Part shown: piece after piece, positions 1 through 7,097 of the stretch
Layout: every line of letters begins with the position of its first letter
Numbering within the stretch: position 1 is the first letter of the stretch
Origin: CAZGYE01 sp964530165
Lineage (GTDB): Bacteria; Planctomycetota; Planctomycetia; Planctomycetales; Planctomycetaceae
Direction: 5' to 3'
DNA: 15,292 nucleotides
Assembly (NCBI GenBank): GCA_964530165.1
Contig: CAZGYE010000117.1
Span: 1-15,292, forward strand
The notes under the pieces: model-generated
The model's input: the letters and a program-made list of their open reading frames with translations, nothing else
Database searches by the model: none
What the model was told of the DNA's origin: nothing
Made by a program: the position numbers and the translations under genes

Positions 1-21
1 CAAGAAGAGCTAGTGTCGGCC

Positions 22-900
22 ATGTCAGATCGAACCTTGAAGCTGGGGATTCCCGCCGGGAGTTTGCAGCAGGCAACCGCCGAGTTGTTTCGCAGCGCCG
101 GTTACAACATCACGTTTTCGTCGCGGAGTTACTACCCGGAAATTGACGACGATGAGATTGAGTGTTTGCTCATCCGCGCGCAGGAGATGGCGCGTTACGT
201 CGAGGAGGGCATTCTCGACGCGGGCATCACGGGGCACGACTGGGTGCTGGAAACCGAAGCCCAAGTCGCTGAGATCTGTGAGCTGATGTTCTCCAAAGCG
301 AGCCGGCGACCGGTGCGCTGGGTACTCTGCGTGCCCAATAACTCGCCGGTGCAGTCGATCAAGGACCTCCAAGGAAAGCGCATCGCGACCGAGGCTGTCG
401 GCTTGACGAACAACTACCTGGCTAAACATGGCGTGACGGCCAAAGTGGAATTCTCGTGGGGCGCGACGGAAGTCAAGCCGCCGCGACTGGCCGACGCCAT
501 CGTCGAGGTGACCGAGACTGGAAGCTCGCTACGGGCCAACGACCTGCGGATCGTCGATGAAATTCTGCAAAGCACGACCCGCTTCATCGCCAACGAGCAG
601 GCATTGGCCGATCCGTGGAAGAAGCAGAAACTCGACAACATTGCGCTGATGCTCAGGTCGTGTTTGGCCGCCGAAGGCAAGGTCGCCATCATGATGAACG
701 TTCCCCGCGAGGACCTCGAAGGGGTGCTTGGCATCTTGCCGGCCCTGCAAAATCCGACGGTCGCTTCGCTTTCCGACCCTGACTGGGTCGCCATCAACAC
801 GATTCTGGACGAGTCGGTTGTACGGAGCATTATTCCCCAATTGAAGGCGGCCGGGGCCAGGGGAATTGTCGAATACGCGATCAATAAGATCATCGACTGA
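22..900 (+). CDS. hisG: ATP phosphoribosyltransferase, long (regulated) form
   Basis: First enzyme of histidine biosynthesis: condenses ATP with PRPP to give phosphoribosyl-ATP in the cytoplasm. The 292-residue length and the domain order fit the long HisG class, which does not need HisZ. The N-terminus (KLGIPAGSLQQAT) and the GILDAGITGHDW segment are typical of the catalytic lobes. The PRPP-binding loop VTETGSSLRAN lies at residues 163-173. From about residue 213 the chain continues into an ACT-like C-terminal domain (KVAIMMNVP onward), which in the family binds histidine for feedback inhibition. The start is ambiguous: ATG at 22 lies 12 nt after a purine-rich AAGAAGAG, and an in-frame GTG at 13 would add three residues. 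I prefer the ATG. The next gene starts 39 nt downstream. No other his gene is in the window, so hisG is either isolated or at the end of an operon to the left. Confidence 0.95.
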   Translation: MSDRTLKLGIPAGSLQQATAELFRSAGYNITFSSRSYYPEIDDDEIECLLIRAQEMARYVEEGILDAGITGHDWVLETEAQVAEICELMFSKASRRPVRWVLCVPNNSPVQSIKDLQGKRIATEAVGLTNNYLAKHGVTAKVEFSWGATEVKPPRLADAIVEVTETGSSLRANDLRIVDEILQSTTRFIANEQALADPWKKQKLDNIALMLRSCLAAEGKVAIMMNVPREDLEGVLGILPALQNPTVASLSDPDWVAINTILDESVVRSIIPQLKAAGARGIVEYAINKIID

Positions 901-939
901 AGCGATTGCGGATTTGTAACTGTTGAGCCGAATGCAGTG

Positions 940-1518
940 ATGAGAACGGTCGTCTACAAGGTCGGCGGCAGTTTGCTGACGCTGCCGGATCTGGCACGGC
1001 GGATTCGCACTGTCTTGGCCACCCGGTCCGAGGGCCGCCCGTTGCTGGTCGCCGGCGGCGGCGAAGCGGCCGACCTCGTGCGCCGCTGGGACCAGTTGCA
1101 CCGTCTCGGAGACGAGCACGCCCACTGGCTGGCACTACGGTCGTTGATGCTCAACGAGGCGCTGTTGCTGCAAATCCTTCCTGAATCACGGCTTGTCACC
1201 ACTCGCAAAGCAGCCGGCGACGCGTGGCGGGCAGCACAACTACCGATGCTGTGCGCCCACGACTTTCTCCGCGCTGAAGAATCACACGCCGGTTCACACT
1301 TGCCGCACACCTGGGAGGTCACCAGCGACTCCATTGCCGGCTGGATCGCCATCCACTGGCCGGCCGACGAGTTGGTGTTGTTGAAATCGACGTCACGGCC
1401 GGACGCCGGCGTCGTCGATCCTGCAAACGATCGCGCAGCCGTCGACACATACTTCCACGAGTTGAGATCGCAGTTGCCGCCTGTCGGCTGGGTCAATCTA
1501 CGCAGCAGCAACGATTAA
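940..1518 (+). CDS. Amino acid kinase family protein, MfnE-like (furan phosphate kinase homologue)
   Basis: A small 192-residue kinase with the amino-acid-kinase fold. The N-terminal KVGGSL (residues 7-12) and the glycine-rich LLVAGGGEAADLV (35-47) are the nucleotide-binding elements. VTSDSIAGWIA (127-137) and LLKSTS (147-152, with Lys149) match the family's second half. DEHAHWLALRSLMLN (58-72) resembles members assigned to furan-cofactor synthesis. In methanogens MfnE phosphorylates (aminomethylfuranyl)methyl phosphate to the diphosphate during methanofuran synthesis. An MfnB homologue 2.8 kb away on the other strand supports that role here. The protein is shorter than the carbamate, glutamate and aspartate kinases and has no ACT domain. 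ATG 940 was chosen over an adjacent in-frame GTG at 937. No strong ribosome binding site is visible, so coupling to hisG is possible. The fold is firm; the substrate is inferred. Confidence 0.75.
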   Translation: MRTVVYKVGGSLLTLPDLARRIRTVLATRSEGRPLLVAGGGEAADLVRRWDQLHRLGDEHAHWLALRSLMLNEALLLQILPESRLVTTRKAAGDAWRAAQLPMLCAHDFLRAEESHAGSHLPHTWEVTSDSIAGWIAIHWPADELVLLKSTSRPDAGVVDPANDRAAVDTYFHELRSQLPPVGWVNLRSSND

Positions 1519-1914
1519 TTCTCGCGGCTGGCGGATCACGCAGAGTAACCGGTGCGATCGAAGGGAATGGAGCCTGGCACGGTCTCGGTTCTGCGTCGAC
1601 AGCGGGTTATCCATTTTAGATATTTTTCATTCAGATTCGGTATTTTTTGCTTGAATTTTGATGCGAAATTGTTTACGACGATTGACGGAAGCGTCCACGT
1701 CTGGTGGGCATGCGTGAAATGCGTGATCCAGCTCGTGGGCATTTCCACTGTGGCTGTAGGTGAGGATTTGGTCTTCTTCAGAACCCCTTGCAGTTGCATT
1801 CAGCTCTCAACAACAAAATTCCGTTCTCGGTAACTTGAGGGAAACCTGTTGCGCGTTGCGTTCGCGTATTGTGGTTGCGCGCAATCCGCAGGTGGCGCTG
1901 GATTTTGCTTGTGC

Positions 1915-1947
1915 GAGGAGCCGTCGACCGTCTTCGGTCGGCCCCTC
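1915..1947. repeat. Hairpin upstream of the prepilin-like gene
   Basis: An inner stem CGACCG/CGGTCG (1925-1930 with 1935-1940) closes a TCTT tetraloop. An outer stem GAGGAGCC pairs with CCCCTC-side bases up to 1947, with one mismatch and a three-base bulge. It sits 76 nt before the ATG at 2024 and may be a 5' leader structure or a terminator for upstream transcription. No T-run follows closely. Confidence 0.45.
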
Positions 1948-2010
1948 GGACTGTGTTTGTGAGTGATTGGACGTGCGGGCTGTCTCGTCTGTTCCACTGA
2001 CTCTTTGAAT

Positions 2011-2016
2011 GGAGGT
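2011..2016 (+). promoter_or_regulatory. Ribosome binding site GGAGGT that sets the prepilin start
   Basis: A strong Shine-Dalgarno match ends 7 nt before ATG 2024. It overlaps an upstream in-frame ATG at 2009, which would place the site inside the gene and add MEVLV before a standard prepilin leader. ATG 2024 is therefore the likely start. Confidence 0.85.
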
Positions 2017-2023
2017 ACTGGTG

Positions 2024-3097
2024 ATGCGAAATCGGCGATCTCCGAGGCGTGGTTTCACGCTGATCGAACTTTTGGCGGTCATCGCCATCGTTGCGATTTT
2101 GACCGCGCTGTTGCTACCGGCCGTCCAGCAGGCTCGAGAAGCGGCTCGCAGCATGCACTGCAAGAGCGCCATCAAACAGCTCGCCACGGCGCTGCACAGC
2201 TACGCAGAAACACACGGGCAAATACCGCCGGCTGCCGTGTTTGTGGGACCGTCGAGCCGAGGCGGCCGGAGTTTGAGCGGATCGGGAGTCACGTATACCG
2301 TTTATAGCGGCCGAGACACGGGGTGGGGAGCGACCTGGGTCACCATGCTTCTGCCGTTCATCGACCAGGCGTCTATTGCGGACAGATATGACCCGAGCAT
2401 CCCTTCCAGCGCTCTTGCGAACTGGCCGGCGGTCAGCTCGCCGTTGCCCGCGTTCCATTGTCCCAGCCAGCCGCTGACGATGGTTTCGATGTGGGACAAT
2501 AACGTGAACCGACCGGCGGCCCCGTATGCCAAGATCACGTACGGTTTGAACGGCGGCACCGACGCAGTCAACGACCCGCGTGACTACGACGACACCCGGG
2601 AGCGGGGAGTCTGTAACACGGCCGCAATGTGGGGCGCGAAATTCCGAGACATGCGCGACGGGACTTCGAACACCATTCTGCTTGGCGAACTGGTCGTGTC
2701 CGGACAGGATGACGACTGTCGCGGCTGCTGGGGTTTGGCCATGGGCGCGACGGTCGCGGGTATTGGTGGAAACTGGAGTCTGAGTAACGGGTTCCAAGGC
2801 CTGCTAACGCCCAACAAGAATCCTGACGTTTTCGGAGTCCTTTACCGTGACCGGACGCCCTATTGTGGCAACCGTCTGCGCGGGAATCGCCGTTGTCGCG
2901 ACCGCGCCGGCGGGTGCTGGAGCCAGTACATGGACGTCGTGCATGGTATCCGTTGCGACCACCCGGGCGGGGCGCATATTGCCTTGTGCGACGGCAGCGC
3001 GCGATTCGTCAGCAACAGCATCGACGCGGGCACTTGGTACTCGCTACTGACCAGCGCGAATGGGATGGGCGGCGAACCGATCCCGACCAGTTTCTGA
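2024..3097 (+). CDS. DUF1559 prepilin-like protein (type IV pilin N-terminal methylation signal)
   Basis: The product has 357 residues. A basic leader of ten residues (MRNRRSPRRG) is followed by FTLIELL and a hydrophobic helix to about residue 35: a class III prepilin signal with processing expected between Gly10 and Phe11, with Glu at mature position 5. The helix is followed by LLPAVQQAREAAR, the hallmark junction of DUF1559/SBP_bac_10 proteins. Near the C-terminus HPGGAHIALCDGSARFVS is the conserved H-x-G-G...CDGS-R-F motif. The middle is rich in Cys, Trp and Gly (for example CRGCWG), probably a disulfide-stabilised extracytoplasmic head. Planctomycete genomes encode many such proteins. Their role is not established; a pseudopilin-like surface or secretion function is inferred. 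The lipoprotein gene starts 13 nt after the stop, so the two are probably cotranscribed. Confidence 0.93.
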   Translation: MRNRRSPRRGFTLIELLAVIAIVAILTALLLPAVQQAREAARSMHCKSAIKQLATALHSYAETHGQIPPAAVFVGPSSRGGRSLSGSGVTYTVYSGRDTGWGATWVTMLLPFIDQASIADRYDPSIPSSALANWPAVSSPLPAFHCPSQPLTMVSMWDNNVNRPAAPYAKITYGLNGGTDAVNDPRDYDDTRERGVCNTAAMWGAKFRDMRDGTSNTILLGELVVSGQDDDCRGCWGLAMGATVAGIGGNWSLSNGFQGLLTPNKNPDVFGVLYRDRTPYCGNRLRGNRRCRDRAGGCWSQYMDVVHGIRCDHPGGAHIALCDGSARFVSNSIDAGTWYSLLTSANGMGGEPIPTSF

Positions 3098-3110
3098 GCC
3101 TGTGGATTGC

Positions 3111-3500
3111 GTGCGAACATCAATACGACTTGCACAGTTCCGTTTCGTTCTTCCAGCAGTTCTCCTTGTGTTGCTTTGCGGGTGTGCTGGGTCTGATACT
3201 CCGGAGCCTGTGGACATCGCCAAAGAGGACAGTCTGTTCGCCAAGAAGATCGTTCTGGATTTCGCCCAGCAGTACAAGACGGAACCAAAACAGGCGCAGG
3301 CAACTCTGCAGGAAATGGTCGAAAACCTGGAAGGTCTCGACGCCGGCCCGAACACGGAGACTGTCGACCAGATTCTCGAAATCGTACAGCAATTGATGGA
3401 GAACTACGAGCAGGCAAGCCAAGGAAAAGTGGCTGAACTGGTGAAACTGGCCGAGAAGATTCCAGGTGACGTTAGCGAGCTGGGTCTTCAGGGAGAATAG
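3111..3500 (+). CDS. Small lipoprotein, function unknown, paired with the DUF1559 gene
   Basis: With GTG 3111 as start the product has 129 residues: a basic N-terminus (VRTSIRLAQFRF), a hydrophobic stretch FVLPAVLLVLLCGC and a probable lipobox Leu-Cys-Gly-Cys with the lipid-bearing Cys at residue 25. The mature part is helical and charged (KIVLDFAQQY, QATLQEMVENLEGL, VDQILEIVQQLMENY) with heptad-like spacing that could form a coiled coil. GTG 3102 is an alternative. An ATG at 3060 would overlap the prepilin gene and add a hydrophilic extension before the signal peptide, which makes it unlikely. A short lipoprotein directly behind a DUF1559 gene is a layout I recall from other planctomycetes, which suggests a shared export or assembly role. 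No catalytic motif is seen. Confidence 0.8.
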   Translation: MRTSIRLAQFRFVLPAVLLVLLCGCAGSDTPEPVDIAKEDSLFAKKIVLDFAQQYKTEPKQAQATLQEMVENLEGLDAGPNTETVDQILEIVQQLMENYEQASQGKVAELVKLAEKIPGDVSELGLQGE

Positions 3501-3637
3501 AAAGAGGAATAGGAAGAGTAGGCCTGATATCCTGACAACAGGTGACGTCTGGGTCGTAAGGGCGCAACCGTGACAGGGCGTCGATCACGGATTCGACCGG
3601 TCAAAGTAGCACGCCGCGTGAGCCTGGGCGCCAAAGC

Positions 3638-3973
3638 CTACTCATTCTCCACCACCACTGCCGTCCCGTAGGCCATCATTTCCGCCGCGCCGCCCATGAT
3701 GACGGATGTTTGAAACTGCAGGCTGATAACCGCATTGGCGCCGAGCTTTTCGGCCTTTTCTTTCATGCGATCCAGGGCCTGCTCGCGGCTTTCGGACAAG
3801 AGCTTGGCGTATTCGGTGATTTCGCCGCCGACGAGGTTGCGAAGGCCGGCCATGATGTCCTTGCCCACATGGCGCGCGCGGATGGTGTTGCCGGCCACCA
3901 GTCCGAGCGTGCGCACGATGTTCTTGCCGGGAATCTCCGGGCTGGTGACCACGAGGATTTCTTCGTCAGGCAT
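3638..3973 (-). CDS. YbjQ/UPF0145 family protein
   Basis: A complete 111-residue member of the UPF0145 (YbjQ, 'heavy-metal-binding domain') family. The pattern is clear along the whole length: ILVVTSPEIPGKNIVRTLGLVAGNT at the N-terminus, then DIMAGLRNLVGGEITEYAKLL, then AREQAL-type SREQALDRMKEKAEKLGANAVISL, and a final GTAVVVE strand. These proteins form small beta-barrel-like pentamers; no biochemical role is established, and metal binding is only a database label. It begins 3 nt after the stop of the small membrane-protein gene (TAA CCC ATG), with GGAAG upstream inside that gene, so it is very probably translated with it. It is the last gene of the minus-strand cluster; 137 nt without an obvious terminator separate it from the convergent lipoprotein gene. 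Confidence 0.92.
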   Translation of the reverse strand: MPDEEILVVTSPEIPGKNIVRTLGLVAGNTIRARHVGKDIMAGLRNLVGGEITEYAKLLSESREQALDRMKEKAEKLGANAVISLQFQTSVIMGGAAEMMAYGTAVVVENE

Positions 3974-3976
3974 GGG

Positions 3977-4237
3977 TTAATCTTCCACGTCAGTGTATTT
4001 GTCGGTCTTGGCCGCTTTCATGCGCTGGATCAACACCGTGAAAAATAGGATTGTGAGCCCGATCACGATGGCAGGCATACCAATCTTGAGCCACCACGGT
4101 GCTTCCGGATCCTTAATGACCTCGACGAGAAACCAATAACCGCCCACCCCGTACACAACGATCAGACCGAGGATCACCAGAATCTGTCCTGCACCCATGC
4201 TGGTATGGGCGACGGAATGTTTTTCGGATCCGCTCAT
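3977..4237 (-). CDS. Small two-helix membrane protein
   Basis: An 86-residue protein with two predicted membrane helices (about residues 19-41 and 50-70), joined by a short acidic and Trp-rich turn (KDPEAPWWLK), with charged tails at both ends. Not recognised beyond 'small integral membrane protein'. The start ATG at 4237 has a GAGGG ribosome binding site about 5 nt upstream. It lies 39 nt after the MfnB-like gene and 3 nt before the YbjQ-like gene. The second spacing suggests a functional pair, perhaps a membrane anchor for the YbjQ oligomer; this is inference. Confidence 0.82.
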   Translation of the reverse strand: MSGSEKHSVAHTSMGAGQILVILGLIVVYGVGGYWFLVEVIKDPEAPWWLKIGMPAIVIGLTILFFTVLIQRMKAAKTDKYTDVED

Positions 4238-4276
4238 ATTTCCCTCAAGCCAACATGCGACAGTGTTTCGGTCGAT

Positions 4277-5173
4277 TCATTTAATCACATTCTGATTTGA
4301 CTTCAAGCGCTGGAGATACCGACGAGGAGTCTCAGAATGGGTTGGTTTCGTAGAACTATCGTGGGGAACAGTCGATGGGAGACCGTTAGAGTGAATTTTC
4401 GCGTGAACCTGGACGCTACCCCCAAAAGCAGCGGTCAGCGACGTCTTGAAATCGCGGACGGCCCGGGCGTCGATTTCACCCGAGCGCTGTCCGTCGCGGC
4501 ATCCGGCCGTGCGGATGGCCACAATATCGGGCAACGCGGCCGCGATCTCCGGCAACAGGGCGGCATGCAGTCGACCGGCAACCGCCAGGATCAGGCCATG
4601 GTCCTGCACCCGGCGGGCCAACCGTTTCAGTTCGTCCGGGCTGACGAAATCCAGCACTGTTCGGTCCGTTTTGGTGTGCGTGTCGAGCAGCAGTCCCGTA
4701 CACCCGGCGGCGACGGCCCAGTCGGTCACTGCTTCGGGCCGTGGTGCGCGGGCCAATTGCCAGTCGGCATAGGCCACGGCAATCCAACGAAATGCTGCAC
4801 CGGATGCTTCTTCAAACCCTTGGCGGACCTGCCGCCACCGCCTGCTCCATTCGGCATGGCTGCTGATCCCGGCCGGCCCCAGTTTTACGTAATGCAGCTC
4901 GGCCGGTAACGCGGGTGTTTCGCCAAGGGGAAGCCAATCGACAACTTCCCCCAAGGCCGCGCTCACCGGCGTCCCGGCTGCGTTTTGGAGCGACTCGACG
5001 TCTCGAAGAACTGCTGCGATCGTCTCCACGTCGGCCATGCCGAGCGAACCGCGGCCCGGTTCTTTGACGTCGAGGATGTCGCACCCCCCGGAGAAAGCCG
5101 CCCGTGCTTCTGCGACACTTCGCACGCTGACAAGTAATCGCGGCGGAGACGCGACGATAGTCGGCTTGTTCAC
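4277..5173 (-). CDS. mfnB: MfnB homologue, (5-formylfuran-3-yl)methyl phosphate synthase
   Basis: MfnB (formerly DUF556) condenses two glyceraldehyde 3-phosphates into the furan ring of methanofuran-type cofactors. The N-terminal LLVSVRSVAEARAAFSGG, then DILDVKEPGRGSLG, is the family signature; Lys37 (two residues after Asp35) aligns with the Schiff-base lysine of the archaeal enzyme. YVKLGPAG (95-102), LLLDTHTK with Asp164 and Lys168 (the same D-x3-K spacing as the second catalytic pair) and the phosphate-binding IRTAGCRDGQRSGEID complete the barrel. Archaeal enzymes have about 235 residues; this one has 298, with about 50 extra polar residues at the C-terminus after DFKTSL. The start is GTG with AGGA 6 nt upstream. 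It begins 1 nt after the stop of the amidohydrolase gene, suggesting translational coupling. In bacteria this family accompanies tetrahydromethanopterin/methylofuran C1 pathways. Confidence 0.88.
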   Translation of the reverse strand: MNKPTIVASPPRLLVSVRSVAEARAAFSGGCDILDVKEPGRGSLGMADVETIAAVLRDVESLQNAAGTPVSAALGEVVDWLPLGETPALPAELHYVKLGPAGISSHAEWSRRWRQVRQGFEEASGAAFRWIAVAYADWQLARAPRPEAVTDWAVAAGCTGLLLDTHTKTDRTVLDFVSPDELKRLARRVQDHGLILAVAGRLHAALLPEIAAALPDIVAIRTAGCRDGQRSGEIDARAVRDFKTSLTAAFGGSVQVHAKIHSNGLPSTVPHDSSTKPTHSETPRRYLQRLKSNQNVIK

Positions 5174-5174
5174 G

Positions 5175-6779
5175 TCAGTTCCTGTTATGGGGAGAGCTTT
5201 TGCCCGAGGGATGTTTCAACGCTTTTCCGGCCAGCGCGCCGGTTGGGGTTCCCGCGAAAATGGCCGGCCGGCCGTTGACAAACACGTACCGCACTCCTCT
5301 GGAATACTGATGCGGTGCGTCAAACGTGGCTACGTCGATCAGTTCGTGCGGATCGAACACGACCAGATCGGCGTAGCTGTTCTTGCGGAGATAGCCGCGT
5401 TTGCTGAAACCTAGAATGTCCGCCGGCAGTCCCGTGGCGCTGCGGATGGCCTGTTCCAGCGGCAGTACCTTCTCGCGGATGGCGTAATGACCGAGCTTCC
5501 GCGGAAAGGTTCCGTAACTTCGCGGATGCGGCCGATCGGCGGCCGGCAGGTAGGCCCGACCGTCCGACGCCGTCGCCACCCACGGGATCTGCATGACGTA
5601 ACGGACGTCCTCCTCGCTCATGCTGAAATGCACAATCGACGCGCCTCCGTTGCGGGAAATTTGAATCGCCAACTCCAACGGTTCGATCTTCTCAGCACGA
5701 GCGATCTCGAGAAGTGTTTTGCCCACCCAGTCCTGCCGCGGTCGGTAGCGGGCGATTCTGAGGACGGCTCCGTTTTGTTTCCTCTTCAGGCTGTCGGCCA
5801 TCTCGCTGCGAATGCGATTCCCTTGTTTCGGGTCGTCGATCCGGGCGATCAGCGCCTTTCGGCCGCCGGCGCGGGCCCAGGTCGGAATGAGCGTTGCATC
5901 CAGCGAGGTGCTGGATGCCGTGTAGGGGTACTGATCGGCGGTGACGCGTTGTCCTTTCTTTCTGGCCTGTTCGATCATCTCTGCAGCCCGACGCACCAAC
6001 CCCCACGCTTCCTGCCCGCTCGATTTGAAGTGCGAGACATGCACGGGCAGCCCGGCCCGCCGACCGATTTCCAGTGCTTCGTTTACCGCGGCCAGCAGTT
6101 CGACGTTTTCGTTGCGGATGTGGCTCGCGTAAATGCCGCCGTATGCGGCAACCACCTTGGCGATTTCGACCAGCTCATCGGTGTCGGCGTAGGAACTGGG
6201 AACGTAAAGCAGACCGGTCGACATGCCCCACGCACCCTCCTGCATCGCCTTTTCCGCCAGGGCTTTCATGCGAGCCAGTTCTTTGGACGTTGCTGCACGG
6301 TGCGCGGTGGCCATCACGGTGTTCCGCAACGTGCCCTGCGGCAACAGATGTGCGACGTTCGTTCCCGCCCCGGCGGCGTCGATCTTGCGGTAATACTCGC
6401 CGACGTCAATCGGGCCCGAGCCGCAATTGCCGGTGACGACGGTCGTGCAACCTTGCGTCAAATAGTTGACGTTGGCCCGCGTCCGCCGATCGACCACCTG
6501 CCGATCGCTGTGGTTGTGAAGGTCGATGAATCCGGGGGCGATCGCCAAGCCGCGGCAATCAAGTCTCAGCTTAACTTTGCCGACGGCAAACTTGCCGACC
6601 GCGACAATCCTTTCGCCGCGAATGGCGACATTTCCCTCGACACCCGCGGCACCCGTCCCGTCGTAGATGGTGCCCCCTTCAAACAGCACGTCGGCATCGA
6701 CCGGCGTTTGAGCGGCGACGGTATGAGACGACGCCACCCACAACAGACACACGCACAGCACTGTTCGAGGAAGAGTCAT
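5175..6779 (-). CDS. Secreted D-aminoacylase-like amidohydrolase (N-acyl-D-amino-acid deacylase family)
   Basis: A 534-residue metal-dependent amidohydrolase with a Sec signal peptide (hydrophobic residues 7-18, probable cleavage near AVAAQ, 20-24), so it is expected in the periplasm. The TIM-barrel motifs are intact: FIDLHNHSD (His88, His90), GNCG (Cys119, the unusual cysteine metal ligand of D-aminoacylases), YASHIRNE (His220), VHVSHFKSSG (His250) and TASDG (Asp406). The flanking beta-sandwich strands are present at the N-terminus (VLFEGGTIYDGTG) and C-terminus (NSYADLVVFDP, YVFVNGRPA). The family removes acyl groups from D-amino acids or hydrolyses related dipeptides and cyclic amides; the exact substrate cannot be read from sequence. 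GAGG lies about 10 nt before the ATG. It is the first gene of the minus-strand cluster and its stop is 1 nt from the MfnB start. Confidence 0.92.
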   Translation of the reverse strand: MTLPRTVLCVCLLWVASSHTVAAQTPVDADVLFEGGTIYDGTGAAGVEGNVAIRGERIVAVGKFAVGKVKLRLDCRGLAIAPGFIDLHNHSDRQVVDRRTRANVNYLTQGCTTVVTGNCGSGPIDVGEYYRKIDAAGAGTNVAHLLPQGTLRNTVMATAHRAATSKELARMKALAEKAMQEGAWGMSTGLLYVPSSYADTDELVEIAKVVAAYGGIYASHIRNENVELLAAVNEALEIGRRAGLPVHVSHFKSSGQEAWGLVRRAAEMIEQARKKGQRVTADQYPYTASSTSLDATLIPTWARAGGRKALIARIDDPKQGNRIRSEMADSLKRKQNGAVLRIARYRPRQDWVGKTLLEIARAEKIEPLELAIQISRNGGASIVHFSMSEEDVRYVMQIPWVATASDGRAYLPAADRPHPRSYGTFPRKLGHYAIREKVLPLEQAIRSATGLPADILGFSKRGYLRKNSYADLVVFDPHELIDVATFDAPHQYSRGVRYVFVNGRPAIFAGTPTGALAGKALKHPSGKSSPHNRN

Positions 6780-6965
6780 TCGTGGTGGCCCTCACAGATC
6801 GTGTTCAGGATTCAAAAGAGTTCCTCGACTTCACCAAGCAGTATATGCTGGCCGGTGGTGGTCGAAAATGCAAAGCAGACTCCATGACGCGGCGCGGTCA
6901 AGAACGGCTGAACACGTTTCCGCCGGGCCAGAGATATGCCTCTATGTATAGTAGCTGTGTCTGAA

Positions 6966-7028
6966 AAGCCCCGAAGGGGCGACAGAATCCGTTCTCGAAC
7001 CTTGATTTCTGTCGCCCCTCCGGGGCTT
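6966..7028. repeat. Long inverted repeat with 22-nt arms, REP-like
   Basis: Arms at 6966-6987 and 7007-7028 are reverse complements with a single mismatch (21 of 22), around a 19-nt loop. Each arm contains its own mini-hairpin: CCCCgaaGGGG on the left and CCCCtccGGGG on the right. The AGCCCC...GGGGCGACAG word resembles dispersed palindromic elements that I associate with planctomycete intergenic DNA. No poly-T tract follows, so a simple intrinsic terminator is less likely than a repeat element. Confidence 0.8.
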
Positions 7029-7052
7029 ATTGACTCACGTCGCCTCCCCCAT

Positions 7053-7097
7053 CCCAGGGCTTGCGTCCTGGGCGACATTCCACCGTCCCTCCGGGAC
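7053..7097. repeat. Two further small hairpins next to the long inverted repeat
   Basis: CCCAGG (7053-7058) pairs with CCTGGG (7067-7072) around an 8-nt loop. GTCCC (7085-7089) pairs with GGGAC (7093-7097) around TCC. Their closeness to the 6966-7028 repeat suggests one composite element. Confidence 0.6.

Larger units (their letters stand above)
1519..2023. other. Intergenic region, no convincing gene
   Basis: About 500 bases separate the kinase gene from the prepilin-like gene. Open frames are present (for example 1552-1833 plus), but their products have no recognisable domain, and the frames lack ribosome binding sites. The stretch at roughly 1608-1675 is clearly AT-rich against GC-rich surroundings and could carry a promoter, though I cannot assign convincing -35 and -10 boxes. 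A 12-base string, GGAGCCTGGCAC, near 1567 resembles a word I associate with dispersed repeats in other bacteria. It occurs once here, so I do not annotate it as a repeat. A hairpin at 1915-1947 is listed separately. Confidence 0.6.

Noticed and set aside
1552..1833. 93-codon plus-strand frame in the hisG-prepilin gap
   Set aside because: No ribosome binding site and no domain; part of it is a translation of the AT-rich patch (Phe-rich).
5487..6887. 466-codon open frame on the plus strand
   Set aside because: It lies antisense to the amidohydrolase gene, which has a signal peptide and all catalytic motifs. The antisense product is Arg-, Gly- and Pro-rich with no domain; long antisense frames are common in GC-rich DNA.
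6812..7078. 88-codon minus-strand frame across the hairpin cluster
   Set aside because: Its sequence is a read-through of palindromic repeats and it has no recognisable product.
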